From the NCBI GenBank assembly GCA_943326315.2, contig CALPSU020000014.1, positions 1 to 17,048 of the forward strand: DNA of 17,048 nucleotides, in the 5' to 3' direction. Positions 9,201 to 14,377 of this stretch are shown here, one piece after another. Under the pieces are notes generated by a model. The model ran no database searches and was not told the origin of the DNA. It saw only the letters and a program-made list of their open reading frames with translations. Source of the DNA: Chryseobacterium gleum (GTDB lineage Bacteria > Bacteroidota > Bacteroidia > Flavobacteriales_D > Crocinitomicaceae). How positions within the stretch are numbered: position 1 is the first letter of the stretch; each line of letters opens with the position of its first letter. The position numbers were made by a program, and so were the translations under genes.

Positions 9201-9333
9201 AATTGGTGGATTATTAAGTTCTATGTTCTTGACTATAGTAGCTGTTCCTATAATGTATTATTGTGTAGACAGAGTAAAAGCTAGATTTGGAAAGAAGAAA
9301 AATAACGTAGAAAATTTAATTATTGAACGTTAA
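6211..9333 (+). CDS. RND family efflux pump, inner-membrane transporter (AcrB/HAE1-like)
   Basis: A 1040-residue proton-driven exporter, the full length expected for an AcrB-like RND pump with 12 membrane helices. TM1 is at about 10-30, preceded by the conserved TELAIKRP start. The first periplasmic loop (about 31-335) contains PDFAPPILTVTTPYPGASP and the segment TPVLQVSA. TM2-7 span about 335-550, with the proton-relay pair Asp401-Asp402 in GILVDDSIVVLENIYRH. The second loop is about 552-860 and TM8-12 about 862-1020. Lys931 in GLVAKNAILIVDF corresponds to the AcrB relay lysine, so the translocation residues are all present and the pump should be active. Substrate is unknown: the features fit multidrug export, but bile salts, dyes, lipids or metabolites are equally possible. 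It is the last gene of the tetR operon. No convincing terminator is seen in the 83 bases before ahcY. Confidence 0.95.
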   Translation: MTITELAIKRPSLIIVIFTILIGGGLLSYKQLSYQLLPDFAPPILTVTTPYPGASPSIVESQVSEPMEDALSGLENINEVTSFSLENASLVLLEFNHSVDLETAMQDAQRKIESIKRTLPSGSETPVISKMEPNATPVLQVSATCKNLEDRAFYEMMKEEILPLLKQTKGVAEITVLGGERREIRVNIDKEKAKLSGLSLASINQAISSANIEFPTGKVKDIDEQMTVRLAGKYQSIEDLQNLTLIANGSSTVRLKDVADVFDGTSDQLTVSRYNGINGIGLRIKKQSDANAVDMSKLSREKFKFLEEKFKKEGLKFVVATDTSLPTIEAVNAVFHDLELAVFLVAAVMLLFLHSIRNALIVLVSIPTSLITTFIAMYLLGYTLNLMTLLAMSLVIGILVDDSIVVLENIYRHLKMGKSSRQAALDGRNEIGFTALAITMVDVVVFMPVVFVQGTISDILQQFSIVVVISTLMSLFVCFTLTPWLASRFAKETVLKKSNPIHVFLMWFERRITIFTDQYVKLVGWSLKHKIISIVGILIIFFGSMATMKLGIVGQEFVSQGDQGKFTVKLKYDKSIPFAENNATTYAIEQLILAQKEVKLVFSNVGGPSAGMGAASFGNESRSEMVVKLKDHVQDTFPTAIYMTEIRKKIENKFPGIEVKAINIGMVESEEAPIEIFLSSNNKDLLMDEARRLKKAILNIPGAKDPTISTDDVTPEIRVELDREKMGQLGLPIAMVGMQLQNALTGNTDSNFEDQDNEYDIRIMMDQSDRKNVDDIKNMSFSTTKGNVVELKEFANISIGNGFSSLERKNRLSSTTIRAYILGSAAGTVAKEIEDYLKVEPLDENVRLTWGGEVKRSKEGMGAMGSAMLIGVILVYLIMVALYDNFVYPLVVLASIFVALIGAILALNFSSSNIGIFTMLGMIMLLGLVAKNAILIVDFTNHLKAEGKTTYMALLESVRERMRPILMTTIAMVFGMIPIAIAKGSGAEWKNGLAWVLIGGLLSSMFLTIVAVPIMYYCVDRVKARFGKKKNNVENLIIER

Positions 9334-9376
9334 GAATAATAATGAAATTCCATTTTTTATTTCAAAAGGAGTTTCG

Positions 9377-9384
9377 TAAATTTG
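9377..9384 (+). promoter_or_regulatory. Candidate -7 promoter box (TAAATTTG) for ahcY
   Basis: TAAATTTG matches TAnnTTTG exactly and lies 32 bases before the ahcY start, giving a leader of about 26 bases. No exact -33 TTTG is found; a T run at 9353-9358 is at roughly the right distance. The presence of the box suggests that ahcY is transcribed independently of the efflux operon. Confidence 0.55.
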
Positions 9385-9416
9385 CGTAGTAAAAAGTTAA
9401 AATAAAAAATAATTTT

Positions 9417-10727
9417 ATGAACACAACTGAAAAATTAGGTTTCAAAGTTAAAGATATCAGCTTAGCTGAATGGGGAAGAAAAGAAATTATGTTAGCTGAG
9501 GCTGAAATGCCAGGTTTGATGTCTCTTCGTGAAGAATTTGGTTCTGCTCAACCGCTTAAAGGTGCTAGAATTGCAGGTTGTTTACATATGACTATTCAAA
9601 CTGCTGTTTTAATTGAAACTTTAACTGCTTTAGGTGCTGAAGTTTCTTGGTCTTCTTGTAACATATTCTCTACTCAAGATCAAGCTGCTGCTGCTATTGC
9701 TGCAACAGGTGTTCCTGTTTACGCTTGGAAAGGTTTGAACGAAGAGGAATTTGATTGGTGTATCGAACAAACAATTTTCGCATTTAAAGATGGGCAACCA
9801 TTAAATATGATCCTAGATGATGGAGGTGATTTAACAAATATGGTTTTTGACCGTTACCCAGAATTAACTGCTGGTATTAAAGGGTTATCTGAAGAAACTA
9901 CAACTGGAGTTCACAGATTACACGAACGTGTTAAAAATGGAACTTTAGTTATGCCTGCAATCAATGTAAATGATTCTGTTACTAAATCTAAATTTGATAA
10001 TAAATACGGTTGTAAAGAATCTTTAGTTGATTCTATTCGTCGTGCTACTGACGTTATGATGGCTGGTAAAGTTGCTGTTGTTTGTGGTTACGGAGATGTT
10101 GGTAAAGGTTCTGCAGCTTCATTGAAAGGTGCTGGTGCGAGAGTTATCGTTACTGAAATTGATCCAATTTGTGCTTTACAAGCTGCAATGGACGGATTTG
10201 AAGTTAAAAAATTAGACACCGTTGTAGGATTGGGTGATATCTTAGTTACTACAACTGGAAACAAAAACATCATCGTTGGTCGTCACTTCGAAAACATGAA
10301 AGATAAAGCGATCGTTTGTAACATTGGTCACTTCGATAATGAAATAGATATGGGTTGGTTGAACGAAAATCATGGTCATACTAAAAATACAGTTAAACCT
10401 CAAGTTGATATTTATACAATTGCAGGAAAAGATATTATTATTTTAGCTGAAGGTCGTTTAGTAAATTTAGGTTGTGCTACAGGTCATCCATCTTTCGTAA
10501 TGTCAAACTCTTTCACAAACCAAACTTTAGCGCAATTAGAGTTATGGGAAAACAGTGCGAATTACGGAAATGATGTTTACGTTCTACCAAAACATTTAGA
10601 TGAAAAAGTAGCTCGTTTACATTTAGCTAAAATCAGTGTTGAATTAGATGTATTAACACAAGAACAAGCTGATTATATTGGAGTTCCAGTAAATGGTCCT
10701 TTCAAATCTGACGAGTATAGATACTAG
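9417..10727 (+). CDS. ahcY: Adenosylhomocysteinase (S-adenosyl-L-homocysteine hydrolase)
   Basis: A 436-residue cytoplasmic NAD-dependent enzyme that splits S-adenosylhomocysteine into adenosine and homocysteine, removing the product inhibitor of methyltransferases in the activated-methyl cycle. Nearly every signature is visible: GCLHMTIQTAVLIETL (substrate-binding His57), WSSCNIFSTQD, LDDGGDLT (Asp135), GLSEETTTGVHRL (Glu160), SVTKSKFDNKYGC with Lys190, Asp194 and Asn195, the NAD-binding glycine run CGYGDVGKG at 223-231, NIGHFDNEID, and the C-terminal PFKSDEYRY whose Lys and Tyr reach into the partner subunit's cofactor site. Length matches the short bacterial/eukaryotic type of about 430 residues. 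Codon choice is more biased (CGT for Arg, GGT, GCT, GTT) than in the pump genes, consistent with high expression. It is a single gene with its own promoter box and a strong terminator; the stop TAG is the first visible end of a short repeat-like element. Confidence 0.98.
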   Translation: MNTTEKLGFKVKDISLAEWGRKEIMLAEAEMPGLMSLREEFGSAQPLKGARIAGCLHMTIQTAVLIETLTALGAEVSWSSCNIFSTQDQAAAAIAATGVPVYAWKGLNEEEFDWCIEQTIFAFKDGQPLNMILDDGGDLTNMVFDRYPELTAGIKGLSEETTTGVHRLHERVKNGTLVMPAINVNDSVTKSKFDNKYGCKESLVDSIRRATDVMMAGKVAVVCGYGDVGKGSAASLKGAGARVIVTEIDPICALQAAMDGFEVKKLDTVVGLGDILVTTTGNKNIIVGRHFENMKDKAIVCNIGHFDNEIDMGWLNENHGHTKNTVKPQVDIYTIAGKDIIILAEGRLVNLGCATGHPSFVMSNSFTNQTLAQLELWENSANYGNDVYVLPKHLDEKVARLHLAKISVELDVLTQEQADYIGVPVNGPFKSDEYRY

Positions 10728-10745
10728 ACTTCGACAAGCTCAGTC
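10727..10745. repeat. Short putative dispersed repeat element abutting the ahcY stop
   Basis: GACTTCGACAAGCTCAGTC begins with the last base of the ahcY stop codon. Its core, CTTCGACAAGCTCAG, resembles an extragenic word that I recall as common in many bacterial genomes, including Bacteroidota. The outer GACT/AGTC ends are complementary. Only one copy is in this window, so repeat status rests on recall, not on the sequence here. Confidence 0.45.
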
Positions 10746-10756
10746 AACCAAAATAG

Positions 10757-10768
10757 ACAACTAGTTGT
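10757..10768. repeat. 12-bp perfect palindrome between ahcY and its terminator
   Basis: ACAACTAGTTGT is its own reverse complement. It lies in the 3' untranslated region of ahcY, 22 bases before the terminator stem. It could be a protein site, a small RNA fold or chance; no function is supported. Confidence 0.3.
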
Positions 10769-10789
10769 TTTAAGTTTATTAAAATATGC

Positions 10790-10820
10790 AAAAAGGAATC
10801 TTTAGAGATTCCTTTTTTTT
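10790..10820 (+). terminator. Intrinsic terminator after ahcY
   Basis: GGAATCT (10795-10801) pairs with AGATTCC (10806-10812) around a TTAG loop. The stem is extended by five A-T pairs and followed by a run of eight T (10813-10820). The A run on the left arm means the mirror strand also has a T tract, so it could work in both directions. Confidence 0.92.
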
Positions 10821-10824
10821 ATGG

Positions 10825-10833
10825 TATAATTTG
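10825..10833 (+). promoter_or_regulatory. Weak candidate promoter box for the esterase gene
   Basis: TATAATTTG resembles the -7 consensus TAnnTTTG but has one extra base between TA and TTTG; it also contains a sigma-70-like TATAAT. It is 43 bases before the esterase start and directly after the ahcY terminator, where a promoter is required. No better match is seen in the interval. Confidence 0.3.
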
Positions 10834-10876
10834 TATATTACAAAACTATTTTTAAGCGCTAATAAAATTTAAAACT

Positions 10877-12046
10877 ATGAATTGGAATAAATTATACTTG
10901 CTTCGTTTTAAAAGTCTTGATTTAAAATCACAAATTAAAAAATTAACATTCAGCTTTTTATTTTTAATTACACTTCAAAGTTATTCTCAATTATCAAACG
11001 AAACAATTAATATTAATGGTATAACTCGGACATACCAAATGTATTTACCTACAAATTTTCAAATTTCTGAACATTTACCGGTAATTTATGTTTTACATGG
11101 TCTTGGGGCAACATCAAACGATTTTACAATTTTAGGATTTAACCAAATTGCCGATACAGCTAGATTAATTATTATTTATCCGCAAGGTTTATTGAATTCA
11201 TATTCTCAAACTTCTTGGAATAATGGAACACTTTTATCCTCAACCGCTGACGATATTTCCTTTATTCAACAATTAATGGATTATGTTACATTAAGTAAAA
11301 ATACAGATCCTAAAAAAACATATTGCACAGGTTTTTCAATGGGAAGTATAATGTCGCATCATTTAGCTTGTAAATTGAACAATAAAATAGCTGCTATAGG
11401 AACAATGGCTGGTACAATGGCAACATCTGATATTGCATCTTGTAATCCTTCCTATTTAACTCCAGTAATACATCTTCACGGAACATCTGATCCAACTGTT
11501 CCATATTCTGGAAGCGCATTGCCTTCATTAAGTTTAGTAGGTCAAACGATGAATTTCTGGAAAAATAAACATTCATGCGATATTACTTCAGATTCAACTA
11601 GATATACAGATTCTGCAAACGATGGAATCACTGTTGATCGATTTGTATACAATACCTGTAATCCAAATGGTTCTGTCGAATTAGTTCGATTTAATAATGC
11701 AGCTCATATTTACTTATACGAACCCGTAAACGATATTACTGAAGCTATCTTAGTTTGGAAATTTTTAAGAAAATGGTCACATCCAAATCCCGAAATGGCT
11801 AAATTAAATGAATTGTCAATAAATGACCAATTTAAAATTTATCCGAATCCAACTTCTGAAAAAATAACTTTTTATTCTGAAAAAGAAGATCAAGTAATTA
11901 TCACTAATTTACACGGACAAGTCCTTCAAAAAATAAATGTTTCAATTGGGGAGAACAGTATAGTGCTTTCTGATTTTAAACAAGGAGTTTATTTTATTAA
12001 AATAAACTCAAATCCACTTTCAATTTCTAAAATAATTAAGGAATAA
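10877..12046 (+). CDS. Secreted PHB-depolymerase/feruloyl-esterase-like hydrolase with T9SS sorting domain
   Basis: A 389-residue secreted alpha/beta hydrolase of the LpqC/poly(3-hydroxybutyrate) depolymerase-like esterase group. It has a rather long N-terminal region, then a hydrophobic core at about 23-36 and signal end SYSQ near 38. The catalytic domain starts with NGITRTYQMYLP and shows the oxyanion segment YVLHGLGATSNDF (about 71-83), nucleophile Ser154 in CTGFSMGS, acid Asp205 in HGTSDPTVPYSG and His277 in NNAAH, so the triad is complete. Residues about 318-389 form a T9SS type A C-terminal sorting domain: FKIYPNPTSEKITF, then GVYFIKI and a Lys-rich end. The protein should be exported by Sec and then carried across the outer membrane. 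No starch- or cellulose-binding module is seen. Likely substrates are esters such as feruloylated or acetylated polysaccharides or polyesters; this cannot be settled from sequence. It faces the tex gene with 11 bases between stop codons. Confidence 0.88.
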   Translation: MNWNKLYLLRFKSLDLKSQIKKLTFSFLFLITLQSYSQLSNETININGITRTYQMYLPTNFQISEHLPVIYVLHGLGATSNDFTILGFNQIADTARLIIIYPQGLLNSYSQTSWNNGTLLSSTADDISFIQQLMDYVTLSKNTDPKKTYCTGFSMGSIMSHHLACKLNNKIAAIGTMAGTMATSDIASCNPSYLTPVIHLHGTSDPTVPYSGSALPSLSLVGQTMNFWKNKHSCDITSDSTRYTDSANDGITVDRFVYNTCNPNGSVELVRFNNAAHIYLYEPVNDITEAILVWKFLRKWSHPNPEMAKLNELSINDQFKIYPNPTSEKITFYSEKEDQVIITNLHGQVLQKINVSIGENSIVLSDFKQGVYFIKINSNPLSISKIIKE

Positions 12047-12057
12047 ACTGAAAACGA

Positions 12058-14175
12058 TTAATTATTATTCACTCTCTTCAACCCCACTCTCTTCCTAGGA
12101 GCATCGACTTCTAAAACCTGAACTTCAACATGTTCTTGAAGAGATATAAATTGTGAAGGATCTTCTACGTATACTTCCGCTAAATTAGATTTATGAATTA
12201 AACCATTTTCTTTGATTCCGATATTTACAAAAGCACCAAAAGCAGTAACATTTGTTACTATTCCTGGTAAAATCATTCCTACTTGTAAATCCTCAATAGA
12301 ACGAATTCTAGTATCAAATTCAATTACTTTTGCTTTTTTTCGAGGATCTCTTCCCGGTTTTTTTAATTCTTTGATAATATCATCAAAAGTGTAACTATCC
12401 ATATCTGGGAAATCTGTTTTTTTAATTTCTTTTAAAACAACTTCATTTCCAATCAATTCTGGCACTTTTAATTTCAATTGTTTAGCCATTTTTTCAACAG
12501 CTTTATAATTTTCAGGGTGAATCGCAGAATTATCTAAGGGATTTATTGCGTCTCTTACGCGTAAAAATCCTGCTGCTTGTTCAAATGCTTTATCCCCTAG
12601 TCGTTTCACTTTTTTTAGTTCATCGCGAGATTTAATTCCTCCATTTTCAGTTCGATATGTAACTATATTTTCTGCTATAGACAGTCCTAAACCTGAAACA
12701 TAACTCAATAAATATGGCGAAGCAGTATTTAAATCTACACCAACGGTATTTACACAGGAAACAATAACATCATCCAATGCATTTTTTAACATTCCTTGAT
12801 TTACCTCATGCTGATACTGGCCAACTCCAACAGATTTTGGATCAATTTTTACTAATTCAGCCAGAGGATCCATCAAACGTCTACCTATAGAGACTGAACC
12901 TCTTACAGTTACATCAAAATCTGGAAATTCTTTCCTTGCAATCGAACTTGCTGAATAAATTGAAGCGCCATCTTCATTGACAACATACACATCTAAATCA
13001 CGGTCGAATTTCACTTTTTTAACCAAAGCTTCTGTTTCTCTACCAGCTGTTCCGTCACCAATTGCAATTGCATCAATTTTATACGCTTGAACCAATTGAA
13101 ATAATTTAGACATTGCTTTATCCATCTCTTTTTGAGGAGGATGAGGATAAATATTTACATTCGTTAATAACTCTCCTGATTCATCCAAACAAACTACTTT
13201 ACAACCCGATTTGAAACCAGGATCAATTGCTAAAATTCGTTTTGCTCCCAAAGGTGGAGCGAGAAGAAGCTGACGTAAATTCGTTGAGAAAACTTTAATA
13301 GAATCTTTATCCGCTTTTTCTTTCGCTTCGTTTAATGTTTCCGTTTCCAAAGAAGGACACATCAATCTTTTGTAAGATTCAGCACAAGCTTCTGAGACAA
13401 GATCGGAACATGCATCATTTCCTTTTACAAAAAATCGCTCTAAACTCTCTAAAGCTTCTTCTTTAGATGGTTGTGTCTTTAAAGATAAAACACCTTCCCT
13501 TTCAGCTCTATATAAAGCTAAAAAACGATGAGATGCACATTTATAAAGTGGCTCTGAAAAATCAAAATAATCCCTATATTTTGCCCCTTCTTCTTCCTTT
13601 CCTTTAATTAATTTTGTTGTAAGAATTGATTTTCTTTGAAATAATGTTCGCACTCGAGCTCTTGCGACTGTATTTTCATTTATCCATTCAGCAATAATAT
13701 CCTTCGCTCCTGATATTGCCATATCTTCATTAATAACATCCCCCTTCACAAATTTATCTGCCATTACAATAGGATCTCCCCCCCTTTGTGACATGATCAT
13801 TTTGGCTAAAGGTTCTAAACCTAATTTCTTTGCCTTATCCCCTTTTGTTAGTCTTTTTTGTTTGAATGGTAAATATAAATCTTCTAAAACGATGGAATCA
13901 AAACATGTTTCAATTTTTTCTTTTAATTCAGTGGTTAGTTTCCCTTGCTCTTCAATGGATGAAAGTATTGTTTTCTGACGTGCACAAATATCTTCAAACC
14001 TCTTTGCTAAATCTCTAATTTCTGAAATTTGAACCTCATCTAAACCATCCGTCATCTCCTTTCTATACCTAGAAATAAAAGGAACTGTAGCTCCTTCTAG
14101 CAACAATTTCAAAGTTCTATTAATTGATTTTTCAGTTAAATTAGTAAAGGATTTAATAAATGAAATGGACGTCAT
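12058..14175 (-). CDS. tex: Tex family RNA-binding transcription accessory protein (YqgF, HhH and S1 domains)
   Basis: A 705-residue cytoplasmic nucleic-acid-binding protein of the Tex/YhgF family, linked in other bacteria to transcription and RNA metabolism. The N-terminal Tex domain is clear (ATVPFISRYRKEMTDGLDEV at about 29-48, then LEDLYLPFKQKRLTKG). The central YqgF-type RNase H-like fold starts at about 315 with KRILAIDPGFKSGCKVV. A helix-hairpin-helix region follows (LNTASPYLLSYVSGLG), and residues about 629-705 are a complete S1 domain with TAFGAFVNIGIKENGLIHKS. The protein ends almost directly after the S1 fold, lacking the longer tail of the roughly 770-residue proteobacterial proteins, which I recall as normal for Bacteroidota. 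The start codon lies at 14173-14175 on the reverse strand, and the N-terminus matches the family. It is a single gene, divergent from the PKD-repeat gene and convergent with the esterase gene. Confidence 0.95.
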   Translation of the reverse strand: MTSISFIKSFTNLTEKSINRTLKLLLEGATVPFISRYRKEMTDGLDEVQISEIRDLAKRFEDICARQKTILSSIEEQGKLTTELKEKIETCFDSIVLEDLYLPFKQKRLTKGDKAKKLGLEPLAKMIMSQRGGDPIVMADKFVKGDVINEDMAISGAKDIIAEWINENTVARARVRTLFQRKSILTTKLIKGKEEEGAKYRDYFDFSEPLYKCASHRFLALYRAEREGVLSLKTQPSKEEALESLERFFVKGNDACSDLVSEACAESYKRLMCPSLETETLNEAKEKADKDSIKVFSTNLRQLLLAPPLGAKRILAIDPGFKSGCKVVCLDESGELLTNVNIYPHPPQKEMDKAMSKLFQLVQAYKIDAIAIGDGTAGRETEALVKKVKFDRDLDVYVVNEDGASIYSASSIARKEFPDFDVTVRGSVSIGRRLMDPLAELVKIDPKSVGVGQYQHEVNQGMLKNALDDVIVSCVNTVGVDLNTASPYLLSYVSGLGLSIAENIVTYRTENGGIKSRDELKKVKRLGDKAFEQAAGFLRVRDAINPLDNSAIHPENYKAVEKMAKQLKLKVPELIGNEVVLKEIKKTDFPDMDSYTFDDIIKELKKPGRDPRKKAKVIEFDTRIRSIEDLQVGMILPGIVTNVTAFGAFVNIGIKENGLIHKSNLAEVYVEDPSQFISLQEHVEVQVLEVDAPRKRVGLKRVNNN

Positions 14176-14194
14176 AATGTTTTTTTTTGGATGG

Positions 14195-14202
14195 TAAATT
14201 TA
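14195..14202 (-). promoter_or_regulatory. Weak candidate -7 box for tex
   Basis: The reverse strand reads TAAATTTA here, one base off the TAnnTTTG consensus, 19 bases upstream of the tex start codon. The word is its own reverse complement, so the strand is assigned only from position. No -33 element is evident. Confidence 0.3.
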
Positions 14203-14285
14203 GAGATAATTAATTTAAAAAAAGGATCAAATTCTATTGTGATAATTCTCAATTGCAATAATTATTTATATTAATTAATTTATAG

Positions 14286-14293
14286 TAGATTTG
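14286..14293 (+). promoter_or_regulatory. Candidate -7 promoter box (TAGATTTG) for the PKD-repeat gene
   Basis: TAGATTTG is an exact TAnnTTTG match in the 202-base divergent gap, 84 bases before the ATG at 14378. It implies an untranslated leader of about 75-80 bases, unusually long compared with the other genes here. The leader includes an A/T-only hairpin (GTTTTTT, 14339-14345, with AAAAAAC, 14351-14357). No -33 TTTG is at the standard distance. Confidence 0.45.
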
Positions 14294-14377
14294 TGATAAA
14301 CATAAACTAAAACTTAATTTTTTAGACTTGACTATGGTGTTTTTTTGTATAAAAAACAAAAACTAAATATAATAAAT

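Noticed and set aside
9343..9378. Possible terminator hairpin after the RND gene
   Set aside because: The stem contains a G-T pair and a 16-base loop, and no run of T follows it.
12041..12070. Possible hairpin GAATAA/TTATTC between the convergent esterase and tex genes
   Set aside because: The stem is six A/T-rich pairs with an 18-base loop and no T tract, too weak to call a terminator.
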